NCBI RefSeq assembly: GCF_014164505.1
Contig: NZ_JACJFI010000001.1
Span: forward strand, 1-64,000
DNA length: 64,000 nt
From: Shewanella sp. SG41-4
GTDB lineage: Bacteria; Pseudomonadota; Gammaproteobacteria; Enterobacterales; Shewanellaceae
Direction: 5' to 3'
The notes beneath the pieces are model-generated. The model saw only the letters and a program-made list of their open reading frames with translations. It was not told the origin of the DNA and made no database searches. The position numbers and the translations under genes were made by a program. This document shows, in pieces, positions 50,201 through 60,577 of the stretch (positions are counted from its first letter, which is position 1; each line of letters opens with the position of its first letter).

Positions 50201-53184
50201 TTCGAGATAATAGCCTTCTTAGCGTCAATAATAGCGAGAATATCGCCGAGCCTCTTATGTCAGAAAATATACCTGAAAACACAACGCCAAAGCAGCCAAT
50301 GGTTGCCAGTATGACAAACCATACGATTCCACCAGCACATTTAACTGCTTTTCAGCAAAATCAGTGGTTAGCACAACAAGCGCATTTAGCTTATTTAGCC
50401 AGCCGAGATGCAGGCTTGAAAGTGGCAGACAGTTTATTACGGTCCCAATTAGCCGGTTTGATCCATCAGCCAACAGCGACTCAAGTCACGTCATCAGCCG
50501 CTAATCCTTATGCAGTTAATACTGCTATGCAGACTGCGGTTAATACTGGAGTGAATACTGCAACAATTAGCCCTGCAACATTCATTCAACCTAATCATGC
50601 TTGTGTGCCGGCCTACACTGCGCCTATTCCAGCGGATAAACCGTGTATTTGGAATTATGCTGATTTAGTTGAGTATGCAGAAGGCGATATCGCCAAGGTA
50701 TTTGGCCCAGATTACGCCATTATCGACAGTTACTCGCGCCGAGTTCGCCTACCGACTACTGATTATTTATTGGTATCACGCGTCACTAAACTCGATGCCA
50801 CCATGAATCAATACAAACCTTGTTCAATGACCACAGAATACGACATCCCCGTCGATGCGCCGTATTTAGTGGATGGTCAAATTCCTTGGGCTGTAGCAGT
50901 AGAGTCAGGTCAATGTGACTTAATGTTGATCAGTTATTTAGGCATTGATTTTGAAAACAAGGGCGAGCGGGTTTATCGCTTATTAGATTGCACATTGACC
51001 TTCTTAGAAGATTTACCTCGTGGCGGCAACACTCTACGTTACGACATTAAAATCAATAACTTTGCCAGCAATGGCGACACGTTATTATTCTTTTTCTCTT
51101 ACGAATGTTTCGTAGGCGACAAGATGATCCTAAAAATGGATGGCGGTTGTGCAGGCTTCTTTACTGACAAAGAACTGGCCGATGGTAAAGGGGTTATTCA
51201 AACTGAAGATGAAATTAAACGTCGTCAACAAGTGATCAATAATCCAAATAAGCCGACATTCACCCCATTACTACACTGCAGTCAAACTGCCTTTGATTAT
51301 GGCCAGATTCATCATTTACTGACTGGTGATATTGGCAGCTGTTTTGGTGGCGAACATGTCGCGCACCAGTTACAAACTGGGATGCAAAAATCGCTTTGTT
51401 TTGCCTCAGAAAAATTCTTAATGATTGAACGTGTGAGTCAATTACAAACACAAGGTGGCGCGTGGGGCTTAGGCTTACTCGAAGGTCATAAACACATTGC
51501 GCCTGACCATTGGTATTTCCCTTGTCATTTCCAAGGCGACCAAGTGATGGCTGGCTCGTTAATGGCTGAAGGTTGTGGCCAACTATTACAGTTCTTCATG
51601 ATCCACATCGGCATGCATACTCTAGTAGAAAATGGTCGATTCCAACCATTGGAAAATGCTTCGCAAAAAGTTCGCTGTCGTGGCCAAGTATTACCGCAAA
51701 CGGCTGAGCTGACTTATCGCATGGAAGTGACTGAAATCGGTATTCACCCTCGCCCATACGCTAAAGCCAATATTGATATTTTACTCAATGGTAAAGTCGT
51801 GGTCGATTTCCAAAACTTGGGTGTGATGATTAAAGAAGATGCCGAATGTACTCGTTATCCGCTTATCTCGTTAGACGCTAGCCCTGCAGTTGATTCAAAC
51901 GCTAGCAGTAAAGTGATTGCTAACAAAGCGCCATTAATGGCGCAAATTCCAGATTTAAACGCCCCGACTAACAAAGGCGTTATTCCACTAAAACACGTTG
52001 AAGCGCCCATTGTAAGCGCCGATTCAAAGTACGCTAATCGCGTGCCTGATACCGTGCCATTTACCCCATACCATATGTTTGAGTTTGCTACTGGCGATAT
52101 CGAAAAATGCTTTGGGCCTGACTTTAGTATTTACCGCGGACTTATCCCACCGCGCACACCTTGTGGCGACTTACAGTTAACCACTCGCGTGGTTGAAATT
52201 AACGGTAAGCGCGGCGAACTGAAAAAACCATCATCGTGTATCGCAGAATACGAAGTGCCGGCAGATGCTTGGTACTTTGCTAAAAATAGCCATCAAGCGG
52301 TAATGCCTTATTCGGTGTTAATGGAAATTTCATTACAACCCAATGGCTTTATTTCTGGCTACATGGGCACCACCTTAGGCTTCCCGGGGCAAGAGCTATT
52401 TTTCCGTAACTTAGACGGTGGCGGTAAATTATTACGTCATGTGGATTTACGCGGTAAAACTATCGTCAATGATTCAAAATTATTATCAACCGTAATCGCC
52501 GGTAGTAACATTATTCAAAGCTTCACTTTTGAGTTAAGTGTCGATAATGAGCCGTTTTACACGGGTAGCGCAGTATTTGGTTACTTTAAAGGTGATGCGC
52601 TTAAAAATCAGCTCGGCATCGATAACGGTAAAATCACTCAACCATGGCATGTTGATAATAACGTTGCGGCTGACATTAGCGTTAATTTACTGGATAAGCA
52701 GTCACGGGTGTTTACTCCGCCAACGAGTCAACCGCATTATTGTTTAGCGGGCGGTCAGCTTAACTTTATCGACAAAGCAGAAATTGTTGAAACGGGTGGA
52801 AAATACGGTAAGGGTTACCTTGCTGCGTCACGCACTATTGATCCAAGTGATTGGTTCTTCCAATTCCACTTCCATCAAGATCCAGTTATGCCAGGTTCAT
52901 TAGGTGTTGAAGCCGTGATCGAGTTGATGCAAACTTACGCCATCAGTACAGACTTAGGTAAAGGTTTCACTAATCCAAAATTCGGCCAAATATTGTCGGA
53001 TATTAAATGGAAATATCGCGGTCAAATTAACCCACTGAACAAACAAATGTCACTTGATGTACATATCAGTGCAGTAAAAGATGAAGACGGTAAACGCATC
53101 ATAATTGGTGATGCTAATTTAAGTAAAGATGGCCTGCGAATTTACGAAGTCAAAGATATCGCCATCTGTATTGAAGAAGCTTAG
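47278..53184 (+). CDS. pfaC: PUFA synthase subunit PfaC
   Basis: A 1968-residue protein starting at TTG, with AAGGAG nine bases upstream. Domains: ketosynthase (about 5-480, Cys218 in DAACASS); a second ketosynthase-like chain-length factor (about 500-960) where the cysteine is replaced in SAGEQS (Glu704/Gln705); a Ser/Thr/Ala-rich linker (about 980-1130); and two FabA-type dehydratases with His1417 (PCHFQGDQVMAGS) and His1864 (FHFHQDPVMPGS). The dehydratases set the cis double bonds. The chain-length factor pairs with the active ketosynthase. It overlaps pfaB. Confidence 0.98.
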   Translation: MSSQATPKIAIVGLANQYPDANTPAKFWQNLLDKKDSRSQISASKLNASPNDYLGVQGESDRFYCDKGGYIQDFQFNPQGYRIEPDEFNGLDDSFLWATDTARNALTDAGIDLNNNVLQRTGIVMGTLSFPTAKSNELFVPLYHRAVEKALQTKLQQPNFNLQSFNQTSKNNTIANDNNNVAPKTVNLRNGAIAHNASKIVADALGLGGTQLSLDAACASSVYALKLACDYLHTGKADMMLAGAVSGADPFFINMGFSIFHAYPDHGISAPFDSNSKGLFAGEGAGVLVLKRLEDAERDGDHIYALVSGIGLSNDGKGQFVLSPNSKGQVQAFERAYRDAAAIDPSITPASIEVIECHATGTPLGDKVELTSMERFFEDKLQGSATPLIGSAKSNLGHLLTAAGMPGIMKMIFAMRQGVLPPSINISTPITSPNGLFGQATLPNDVLPWPDKVGNKARHAGVSVFGFGGCNAHLLIESYQAKAVTDSTLNNSTRTRQSTLVDAETPMHITGMAAHFGQCSSIDALASKIIAKQAIFSPLPRKRWRGLDKHPELLAQYGITEVPQGAYIDQFDFDFLRFKVPPNEDDRLISQQLLLIKVADEAIADAKLTPGSKVAVLVAMETELELHQFRGRVNLHSQIAQSLNAQGIQLSTAEYDSLETIAMDSVLDAAKLNQYTSFIGNIMASRIASLWDFNGPAFTISAGEQSVNRCIDVAQNLFALGSLQEPLDAIIIAAVDLSGSIENMQLNTAKLNAKGLRSTDWLVGEGAGALVLQQTNATHTQLHSYASIDSVKFKPLSQLPTQLPTTLSADIIELNQSPECILSTQGKQFAQGLANATTAASSAPLLSKAHDILGHTFAASGMASLLHGLVQTRHIDKPSINARVFTSSDNQYSQVDVSVSAAQQHALHTRLGHNLTQQLATGSKLSLIKQVSLGGRDIYQHIIDSPLDALDSIINQCADIAPTVVNTIDSKPQTIRDNSLLSVNNSENIAEPLMSENIPENTTPKQPMVASMTNHTIPPAHLTAFQQNQWLAQQAHLAYLASRDAGLKVADSLLRSQLAGLIHQPTATQVTSSAANPYAVNTAMQTAVNTGVNTATISPATFIQPNHACVPAYTAPIPADKPCIWNYADLVEYAEGDIAKVFGPDYAIIDSYSRRVRLPTTDYLLVSRVTKLDATMNQYKPCSMTTEYDIPVDAPYLVDGQIPWAVAVESGQCDLMLISYLGIDFENKGERVYRLLDCTLTFLEDLPRGGNTLRYDIKINNFASNGDTLLFFFSYECFVGDKMILKMDGGCAGFFTDKELADGKGVIQTEDEIKRRQQVINNPNKPTFTPLLHCSQTAFDYGQIHHLLTGDIGSCFGGEHVAHQLQTGMQKSLCFASEKFLMIERVSQLQTQGGAWGLGLLEGHKHIAPDHWYFPCHFQGDQVMAGSLMAEGCGQLLQFFMIHIGMHTLVENGRFQPLENASQKVRCRGQVLPQTAELTYRMEVTEIGIHPRPYAKANIDILLNGKVVVDFQNLGVMIKEDAECTRYPLISLDASPAVDSNASSKVIANKAPLMAQIPDLNAPTNKGVIPLKHVEAPIVSADSKYANRVPDTVPFTPYHMFEFATGDIEKCFGPDFSIYRGLIPPRTPCGDLQLTTRVVEINGKRGELKKPSSCIAEYEVPADAWYFAKNSHQAVMPYSVLMEISLQPNGFISGYMGTTLGFPGQELFFRNLDGGGKLLRHVDLRGKTIVNDSKLLSTVIAGSNIIQSFTFELSVDNEPFYTGSAVFGYFKGDALKNQLGIDNGKITQPWHVDNNVAADISVNLLDKQSRVFTPPTSQPHYCLAGGQLNFIDKAEIVETGGKYGKGYLAASRTIDPSDWFFQFHFHQDPVMPGSLGVEAVIELMQTYAISTDLGKGFTNPKFGQILSDIKWKYRGQINPLNKQMSLDVHISAVKDEDGKRIIIGDANLSKDGLRIYEVKDIAICIEEA

Positions 53185-53204
53185 GTCAAAAAGGAATAAT
53201 AATA

Positions 53205-54833
53205 ATGACAACACAAGTGCATAACGAAAAGCTTTCTCCTTGGCCATGGCAAGTTAGCCAGCAACATGTCAGTTTTGACCCTGCAGGGATGAACAACAAG
53301 CTCAAAGATTTGTCGCAAGCGTGTTATGTGGTTAACGACACCCAACAAGGCTTAGGGGTTGCTCAGCAAGCTCAAGTGGTGACCGATGCTATTACAGCAG
53401 CAAATGCTCTGCCGGTCAGCGCATTTGCACCTGCCCTTGGCACCCAAAGCTTAGGCGACAGTAATTTCCGCCGCGTGCACGGGGTTAAATTTGCTTATTA
53501 TGCTGGCGCGATGGCCAATGGTATTTCTTCTGAAGAACTGGTTATTGCATTAGGTCAGGCGGGTATTTTATGCTCGTTTGGCGCAGCAGGATTAATTCCG
53601 TCACGGGTTGAACAAGCGATAAACCGCATTCAGGCCGCGCTGCCAAATGGTCCTTATGCGTTTAATTTAATCCACAGCCCAAGTGAACCAGCGCTAGAGC
53701 GTGGCAGTGTCGAGCTGTTTTTAAAGCACAAAGTGCGCACTGTTGAGGCCTCTGCTTTTTTAGGCTTAACACCACAAATTGTCTATTACCGCGCAGCGGG
53801 ATTAAGCCGTGACGCACACGGTGAAATTCAAATCGACAATAAAGTGATTGCAAAAATCAGCCGTACTGAAGTCGCCATTAAGTTTATGCAACCCGCGCCA
53901 GTTAAAATACTGCAACAGTTGTTTGATGAAGGACTTATTAGCGCAGAACAAATGGAGCTGGCTCAATTAGTGCCCATGGCTGATGATATTACCGCTGAAG
54001 CAGATTCAGGCGGTCACACAGACAATCGCCCATTAGTCACTTTACTGCCGACCATTTTAGCGTTAAAAGATGAAGTGCAAGCACAATACAACTATAAAAT
54101 CCCTATTCGGGTTGGTGCCGGTGGCGGTGTTGGCACGCCCGACGCGGCACTGGCGACATTTCATATGGGTGCAGCCTACATTGTTACTGGTTCAATTAAC
54201 CAAGCCTGTGTAGAAGCTGGAGCCAGCGTGCATACACGTAAATTGCTCGCCACTACAGAAATGGCCGATGTGACCATGGCGCCAGCCGCCGATATGTTCG
54301 AAATGGGTGTTAAGCTGCAAGTGGTAAAGCGCGGTACTTTATTCCCAATGCGGGCCAACAAGTTATACGAAATTTATACCCGTTATGATTCGATTGAAGC
54401 CATTCCAAGCGACGAGCGCGAGAAGCTTGAAAAACAAGTATTCCGCTCAAGCCTTGATGATATTTGGGCTGGCACGGTAGCGCATTTTAATGAGCGCGAC
54501 CCAAAGCAAATAGAGCGCGCTAAAGATAATCCTAAACGTAAAATGGCGCTGATTTTTCGTTGGTACTTAGGTCTGTCTAGCCGTTGGTCAAACACTGGCG
54601 AAACTGGACGTGAAATGGATTATCAAATCTGGGCAGGTCCGGCACTGGGCGCGTTTAATGCGTGGGCCAAAGGCAGTTATTTAGATGACTACACCCAACG
54701 TCATGCAGTAGACTTAGCCAAACACTTAATGCATGGCGCAGCTTATTTGGCCCGAGTTAATTTATTAACAGCACAAGGTGTTAGCCTTCCGGTAGCATTA
54801 CAACGCTGGCGCCCAGTTGATCAAGTAAAGTGA
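53205..54833 (+). CDS. pfaD: PUFA synthase enoyl reductase PfaD
   Basis: A 542-residue FMN-dependent enoyl reductase of the nitropropane-dioxygenase-like TIM-barrel class. The FMN phosphate loop is GAGGGVGTPDAALATF, and DITAEADSGGHTDNRPL holds the active-site histidine region. The N-terminal extension and C-terminal part (MDYQIWAGPALGAFNAW) are the ones specific to PfaD. It saturates alternate double bonds during chain extension. It starts 20 bases after pfaC with AAGGAA. Confidence 0.97.
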   Translation: MTTQVHNEKLSPWPWQVSQQHVSFDPAGMNNKLKDLSQACYVVNDTQQGLGVAQQAQVVTDAITAANALPVSAFAPALGTQSLGDSNFRRVHGVKFAYYAGAMANGISSEELVIALGQAGILCSFGAAGLIPSRVEQAINRIQAALPNGPYAFNLIHSPSEPALERGSVELFLKHKVRTVEASAFLGLTPQIVYYRAAGLSRDAHGEIQIDNKVIAKISRTEVAIKFMQPAPVKILQQLFDEGLISAEQMELAQLVPMADDITAEADSGGHTDNRPLVTLLPTILALKDEVQAQYNYKIPIRVGAGGGVGTPDAALATFHMGAAYIVTGSINQACVEAGASVHTRKLLATTEMADVTMAPAADMFEMGVKLQVVKRGTLFPMRANKLYEIYTRYDSIEAIPSDEREKLEKQVFRSSLDDIWAGTVAHFNERDPKQIERAKDNPKRKMALIFRWYLGLSSRWSNTGETGREMDYQIWAGPALGAFNAWAKGSYLDDYTQRHAVDLAKHLMHGAAYLARVNLLTAQGVSLPVALQRWRPVDQVK

Positions 54834-54852
54834 TCGACCAAGTGAATAGATT

Positions 54853-54874
54853 GATCTCGCTTTATTGCGAGATC
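54853..54874 (+). other. Hairpin between pfaD and the small downstream gene
   Basis: GATCTCGC (54853-54860), TTTATT loop, GCGAGATC (54867-54874): a perfect 8-bp stem without a T run. It is probably a processing or stability element rather than a full terminator, since the next gene follows closely with its own ribosome site (GATAGGA). Confidence 0.6.
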
Positions 54875-54896
54875 AGCGAGAAAGATAGGAACCGAC

Positions 54897-55154
54897 ATGA
54901 GCGATACACAGAAACTCGATTTTTCGGCAGTTAACGACCCAACATTGGCATCGTTTAATCAGCAAAAGAATCTGATTAAACGCATGCTAAAGGGCAATAG
55001 CGCCACTTGCAATGACTGCAATAAACCGTTGACACTGCAATTGCCTCCCAACACTCCAAAGGCAGCAAAAAGCGCTAAAGCCCCAGGGATTTATTGCGCT
55101 AAAGGTTGCACTGATATCGAGCTAGACATGGAAGCCGTTGCGTTGATGAAATAG
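54897..55154 (+). CDS. Small cysteine-pair protein at the end of the pfa operon
   Basis: An 85-residue protein with two cysteine pairs: CNDC at about residue 38 and CAKGC at about 68. They are separated by a Pro/Ala/Lys linker and followed by an acidic helix. The spacing suggests a small zinc-binding knuckle. I recall an uncharacterised homologue at this position in other Shewanella, but its link to EPA synthesis is only positional. A strong terminator follows. Confidence 0.7.
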   Translation: MSDTQKLDFSAVNDPTLASFNQQKNLIKRMLKGNSATCNDCNKPLTLQLPPNTPKAAKSAKAPGIYCAKGCTDIELDMEAVALMK

Positions 55155-55187
55155 CATTAATTAAGCGTGCAAATTTGATGTCCTCAT

Positions 55188-55223
55188 AAAAAATGACCCT
55201 CTTTAATAAGAGGGTCATTTTTT
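55188..55223. terminator. Terminator of the pfa operon
   Basis: A stem of TGACCCTCTT with AAGAGGGTCA around a TAAT loop, flanked by six A's on the left and six T's on the right. It acts both ways for the convergent FAH-family gene. Confidence 0.85.
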
Positions 55224-55251
55224 CGAGTGTTCTTTATTTCTCGGCCTAACG

Positions 55252-55944
55252 TTATTTTGCCTGCCATTGCTTAACTATTTCTGGGTTACCACAAAGCTGT
55301 TCAATCGGTTTATCTCCCAACAACGCAGCTTCAAATACAGTAAATGGCACATTAGCCCATAAGCTAAGCTCAAATTGGGTATTAGCTGACACTGTGCCTA
55401 CGCCTTTGGGTGTGCCTGTCATCACAATGTCACCATCATTTAAGGTCATAAACTCACTAACAGCATTAAAAATAGCGTGTGGCTGGTACATCATTAATTG
55501 CTGATGACCTAATTGTGTCACGACATTATCAATGCTTAATTGAAAGCACCAATCTTTGATGTCTGGTGTTATTGCAATAAATTCACTGAAAAGAGCCGAC
55601 CCATCAAATGCTTTAGAACGCTCCCACGGTAAACCTTGTTTTTTTAGCTTAGTCTGTAACTCACGCTTAGTCATATCAAGTCCAACGCCAACGGCACTGA
55701 ACTGACCATCACTCACCATGAAGCACAACTCTGCTTCATAATGCAAAGGTTCACCTAACTGACTACGTAAAGTGATGGATATGGCTGAATTAGGCTTAAG
55801 AAATACCACCATCTCGTCAGGTATCTCATTACCAAGTTCGTTAATATGCTCAGCATAATTACGTCCAATACAAATAATTTTTGATGGGATTATGCTACTT
55901 ACTTGGCCATCTGACTGCGTTAGTGATACTGATTGTAGACCCAC
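55252..55944 (-). CDS. Fumarylacetoacetate hydrolase family protein
   Basis: A 230-residue FAH-fold protein. Motifs: ICIGRNYAEHINELGNE (the family YxxH loop), VVFLKPNSAI, the metal-ligand block LHYEAELCFMV with its Glu residues, and VMTGTPKGVG near the C-terminus. Close relatives cleave acylpyruvates or act as oxaloacetate tautomerase/decarboxylase. The first catalytic Glu pair is present, so it is probably active, but the substrate is not determined. Confidence 0.85.
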   Translation of the reverse strand: MGLQSVSLTQSDGQVSSIIPSKIICIGRNYAEHINELGNEIPDEMVVFLKPNSAISITLRSQLGEPLHYEAELCFMVSDGQFSAVGVGLDMTKRELQTKLKKQGLPWERSKAFDGSALFSEFIAITPDIKDWCFQLSIDNVVTQLGHQQLMMYQPHAIFNAVSEFMTLNDGDIVMTGTPKGVGTVSANTQFELSLWANVPFTVFEAALLGDKPIEQLCGNPEIVKQWQAK

Positions 55945-56317
55945 ATTAACCTCGAATAATTGAAAGCAGTGATAAGCGTAACTCTTCTAACGATAAAGCT
56001 AAATATGTCAAAATAGAACAACTGCTCTTTTTAAATAATAGCCAAAGCATTATCGCTTGCCTATTAAATTGTTAATAGCTGAACGATATTGCCGACTAGT
56101 CTTATCCAACCAGCATATATTCTCGATACTTATTTAGATTAAAAAAGAAAAATATAACTTTAAAAACAAAGGTATATTTCTATTTTCACACAATTCCATT
56201 TACATTATTTTAACAACCAACTACTCTAGAGTTTGTCACTATTGGACAAAAATCATGCTTGATTAAGTATTAATACAGTAAGAATGACGTCAGAAAAATA
56301 ACAATATGAGAGACTAA
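55945..56317. other. Promoter region of the chemoreceptor gene
   Basis: About 370 AT-rich bases between divergent genes. No convincing regulatory site was identified. A purine stretch (TATGAGAGAC) immediately before the ATG at 56318 is the only candidate ribosome site. Confidence 0.4.
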
Positions 56318-58354
56318 ATGACAATATTCGAATTGACAATCAAACAAAAAATAGCATTAGGATTTGCCTCAATTGGCTTATTACTGCTTGCTGGAAGTAG
56401 CTTTTTCTATCATTCCTTGAGTAAAATTCAAACAGCCAATGTTAATATAGAAACGCTAGCAGTACCTGTACAAAATCAGTCAAATGCCTTGCAAATTACT
56501 TTATTAAAAATGGCTAAAACCGGCAGTTTAGCCTATTCACAAATCGATAATAACAATATTGACCTCAGCTATAAGCAGTTCAAGCAGTTACAACTAGAGT
56601 TCAGAGAGGTATTGACGACATTATCAAAAAAAGTAGCTGATCAGCCCACAATGCTACAGTCATTAACTCAAGCTCAAAAATCATACCAGCAGTACGAACA
56701 GCAATCGCACATCATGTTCGGCGCTAAACTTGAAATTGGACAAAACCGCGACAACTTCACTGCATTAAAAAAACAATTTGATGATGTTCGAATTAATGCC
56801 AGTAATAATATGATTGATGTAGAACTGATAGAAGCCCCTTCAGGCGAGCAGCAGTTGTTAAACGAAGTCATTGGCGGCGGAGTACGCATCGACGACATGC
56901 TGTTTACTCTGGGCAATACCATGACAGAACTTGGCCGATTAATCTCTGTTGATGCCGTTAATATTCATAAACAAGATGTGGCCATGTTATTAGGTAATAT
57001 TACGGTTAATGGCAACTACTTAACCCAACAAGCAGAGCCTTTGGGTGCAACTGCGCTATTTGTAGATTTTGACACCAACTTGCAAGCAATTAAAAACTTC
57101 ACCGATAACCCCGGTAGCTTGTATCTCGCGCAACAAAATGTCGTCAATCAGCAGCGCTTAGCTGAAAATAGTAACCAGCAAGCTAACACCTTTTTTGATG
57201 CCACCAACACTCAGTTAGATCAATTGGTCAAACTTGCCAATGAAAGATTCCACCAGTTACAAATGGTGGCAATAGATGAAGTGAGTACCGCACAAACATT
57301 CGCTATCGCAATGGCGTTGGTGTTTGTGTTAATGGCTATCTTTATCTATTACTTCACATCAAAAGCCATGTTAGGCCCTCTGCAAGCTATTAATCGGGCA
57401 TTATCACGTATTGCCAGTGGCGATTTATCTCGACGATTGACCAAACGAAATAATGATGAATTTGGCGAGTTGATGGATAACATCAACAAACTGTCTGACG
57501 ACCTAACTAATTTATTGCAAGCCATTAGTCGTGATGCACACTTACTTGATGAATCAGCGATTAGATCGCAAGCACAAAGCGAGACAATATCCCGTTCAGC
57601 TTCCGCACAAATCAACAACATTAGCCAAGCTAAACAGCTTGCAGAGCAGATACATCAAAGCTCAAATCAGGTCAATGAACAAGCCACTGAGTCAGAACAA
57701 CATGTCAAATTAGCTTCTTCTCAAGGGATACAAATAAAAACCATCGCCGATGATAATCGTATCCGTATTGAAACCTTATCAACCAGCTTGCACGACTCGG
57801 TTAAGATCATGGCAAAGCTTAGTCAGCACAGTGACAATATTGGAGGGATTTTGACTACTATTAGCGCTATTGCAGACCAAACTAATTTATTAGCCTTAAA
57901 TGCCGCTATTGAAGCTGCAAGGGCCGGTGAGCATGGTCGTGGCTTTGCCGTTGTTGCTGATGAGGTTCGGTCATTAGCCTCTAGAACTCAGTTATCAACT
58001 GCCGAAATTCAAACTATGATAAATGCCTTACAACAAGAAACCACTTACGCCGTTACAGCTATCTCAAAAGGGCAAACACAAGCGAGTGAATGTGTGGAGC
58101 AAAGCCAGTCGTTACATGATGCAATAGAGCAAATTGAGAAAGCACTTAGTACCATTAATGGCATGAGCCAATGTATTACTCATGCTGCCAATGAACAAGT
58201 AAATCATAGCCAACAAATAGAGCAAACGATGACTCAAACAGCAGATTCTGCAGAACAAAATGCCCAAGAGTCAGCTTCAATGACACAGCAAAGTCAGCAA
58301 TTAAATCAATTAGCTCATTCGCTTACCGCCTCTGTTGAACGCTTTACACTCTGA
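56318..58354 (+). CDS. Methyl-accepting chemotaxis protein
   Basis: A 678-residue chemoreceptor. TM1 covers about residues 12-32 and TM2 about 327-347, with a periplasmic helical sensor of about 290 residues between them. A HAMP domain (about 348-405, [20 protein letters not shown]) leads to the signalling domain, whose hairpin tip [32 protein letters not shown] lies near 515-550 (given here as a landmark: [14 protein letters not shown]). There is no C-terminal NWETF tether. The ligand is unknown. A bidirectional terminator follows. Confidence 0.9.
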   Translation: MTIFELTIKQKIALGFASIGLLLLAGSSFFYHSLSKIQTANVNIETLAVPVQNQSNALQITLLKMAKTGSLAYSQIDNNNIDLSYKQFKQLQLEFREVLTTLSKKVADQPTMLQSLTQAQKSYQQYEQQSHIMFGAKLEIGQNRDNFTALKKQFDDVRINASNNMIDVELIEAPSGEQQLLNEVIGGGVRIDDMLFTLGNTMTELGRLISVDAVNIHKQDVAMLLGNITVNGNYLTQQAEPLGATALFVDFDTNLQAIKNFTDNPGSLYLAQQNVVNQQRLAENSNQQANTFFDATNTQLDQLVKLANERFHQLQMVAIDEVSTAQTFAIAMALVFVLMAIFIYYFTSKAMLGPLQAINRALSRIASGDLSRRLTKRNNDEFGELMDNINKLSDDLTNLLQAISRDAHLLDESAIRSQAQSETISRSASAQINNISQAKQLAEQIHQSSNQVNEQATESEQHVKLASSQGIQIKTIADDNRIRIETLSTSLHDSVKIMAKLSQHSDNIGGILTTISAIADQTNLLALNAAIEAARAGEHGRGFAVVADEVRSLASRTQLSTAEIQTMINALQQETTYAVTAISKGQTQASECVEQSQSLHDAIEQIEKALSTINGMSQCITHAANEQVNHSQQIEQTMTQTADSAEQNAQESASMTQQSQQLNQLAHSLTASVERFTL

Positions 58355-58391
58355 TCCGTAGCGTAATAAAATCTGCAGTACGAGACCCAAT

Positions 58392-58429
58392 AAAAAAGGC
58401 CAGAAATCGCAATGATTTCTGGCTTTTTT
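58392..58429. terminator. Bidirectional terminator between chemoreceptor genes
   Basis: A 10-bp stem GCCAGAAATC/GATTTCTGGC, with six A's before and six T's after, between convergent genes. Confidence 0.8.
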
Positions 58430-58459
58430 GACGCTATAAATGATTCTGTGGCGTATAGT

Positions 58460-60043
58460 CTATTTCTTACCTAATGTACCTACAGCAAAACGCCTGATAA
58501 TAGATCGAACCATCAACACTGACTGACCCAACTCACTGCTGTTATGTAACGATTTCTCTGATGAGGCTTTAGTAATCTCAGCAGAATCCGCAATATCAAT
58601 AATTTGTTGATTAATATGTTCTGCTACAGCACTCTGCTGCTCAACCGCTGCGGACATATCTAAAGTAAGTTGAGTGATTTGCTCAACTGATTGGTTAATA
58701 GACGCTAATGCATTACGTGTTTTATCTACAATTTCAACGCCTTTAGTAGCAGCTTGTTCGCCTCTAACCGACACTTCAACAGCATTACTCGCTCGCTTAG
58801 TTAATACACTTACTATGCTGTGAATTCTATCGGTAGATTCACGGGTTTTCAGTGCAAGGGAACGCACTTCGTCAGCAACCACGCTAAATCCACGACCTTG
58901 CTCTCCGGCCCTTGCTGCTTCAATAGCGGCATTTAAGGCTAATAAATTGGTTTGGTCTGCAATACTCGATATCAAACTAGCCGCTTGACCAATTTCATTA
59001 GTTGATTCAGATAACTCTCGTACTGTTTTAGCAATATCTGCTACAGATAGATTTAATTCATCAATAGACTGCTTAGCCTGATTAGCCAGCAAAGCTCCAG
59101 CATTCACATTGTCTGACGCTTCTTTTGCGCTATAAGCATTTCGCTCAACGTTAGAAGACACTTCTTGGATAGCAGTAGACATTTGGGTAATTGCCGAGGC
59201 AATTTGTTGTGTTGATCCACTTTGTAAGCTCACCGCTTTAGCCGTAGATTCTGCCTCAAGCTGAGTGTGTTCGACAATGCCATCTAATGATTTTGCAGCA
59301 TCTTCAATCCTTGTCATTGCAGTACGGCAACGCGCAACTTCGCAACCTAGCGCTAGTTTTGCCTGCGCTTTTGCGCCAAAGTCAGCAAAATAGGTTTCTG
59401 CCACTATGAGATCTGTGAACGAATTAGGATTAAGTTGGACAACTTAAAACCAGTCTTGTTGCTGCTTATAGCCCAACCATGCCGTTGACAATATAAGGGT
59501 ACATAAGCCCATTGCACCAGGGAGCACGCCCCAAAATTCAGTTAATGCGATGGACAAAATAAACATCGGTAACCATGCAGGTAACAGTTTAATCACTTGA
59601 TGTTTTATTATTGCATGAAGTGGTCTTGGTGACTTGTTAGCTTTTATTCTGGCATAAGCCGCTTCTGCACGAGCTATCTCGGATGGTAGTGCTGTCACCC
59701 TAACCGACTCGTAACCAGCGACTTTATTGTTTTCGAATACTGGAGTAACAAATGCGCTAACCCAATAATAGTCACCATTTTTACGACGGTTTTTAACCAG
59801 TCCCATCCACACTTTGCCGCTTGAAATACAGGCCCACATATCCTTAAACACTTCACTTGGCATATCTGGATGACGCACAAGATTATGTGGTTTACCAATT
59901 AATTCATTTTTTTCAAAACCACTGACCTCAACAAAAGCATCATTACAATAAGTAATATGGCCGCGTAGATCGGTTCCTGAAATTAAACGAAGATCATCAT
60001 CGAAGTGGTATTGATTGAGGGTAACGGGTTGATTATTTCGCAT
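58460..60043 (-). pseudogene. Aer-like PAS chemoreceptor interrupted by an in-frame TAA
   Basis: Read as one frame it encodes about 527 residues. It has a PAS domain with the Aer-type FAD pocket (DLRGHITYCNDAFVEVSGF...NLVRHPDMP), a two-helix membrane anchor (LLPAWLPMFILSIALTEFWG and LCTLILSTAWLG), then a full methyl-accepting signalling domain ([20 protein letters not shown]). A TAA at 59444-59446 follows DWF. The frame continues after it without a shift ([19 protein letters not shown]). The missing codon is probably GAA, CAA or AAA. The two halves are both well conserved, so the change is recent or a base error. Relatives sense redox state or oxygen through FAD. The start at 60043 follows AAGGA. 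Confidence 0.75.
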
Positions 60044-60577
60044 AAATACTAACATCCTTGTTTTTGTATTGTGGATAATGAAATCCATTAATACTATCTA
60101 TTACACTGAAGGTCCATAGACTACAGTGCCATTTATATGGGGTAAAAAAGTATGAAACCACTGTAGAAATTGAGTCAAAATTCTATTTACTATAAGTCAT
60201 TATAGTTTGATATGTATTCTAGAATTGTCAATTAAATAATTAATTGACACAGTAACTTACCGTATAGGTGGTGATAAAAATAAGTTTATAACAAGATTTT
60301 TTTAACTTTATTTGAAAAAATAATTTTGAAGGTAAGCAGCTAAGATAAAACGTTTTTATAAATTTATTCCATCAGCTATCCAGAGGTAGGATTAGATAGG
60401 ATAAGGATGAATAACTCATTAACGACATATCTTGGCTATAGACTTAATCCGTGGGGCAAAATTACCCCACAAATTAATTTAGCTCAAATGATCTAAGTAA
60501 TATTGTTTAAGCGCTAACAAAACTCAATTCGAGTATTCAGCAGAACAATGACTAAATACGTCAATGCAAAAAGTATA
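60044..60577. other. Intergenic stretch upstream of the aer-like gene
   Basis: About 530 bases, very AT-rich. The left part holds the aer-like promoter. A perfect 6-bp GC stem (GTGGGG at 60451-60456 with CCCCAC at 60465-60470) lies in the 3' region of the rimB-rimK operon but has no T run on either side. Nothing else seen. Confidence 0.45.

Noticed and set aside
60451-60470. Rho-independent terminator of the rim operon
   Set aside because: The 6-bp GC stem has no T run on either strand.
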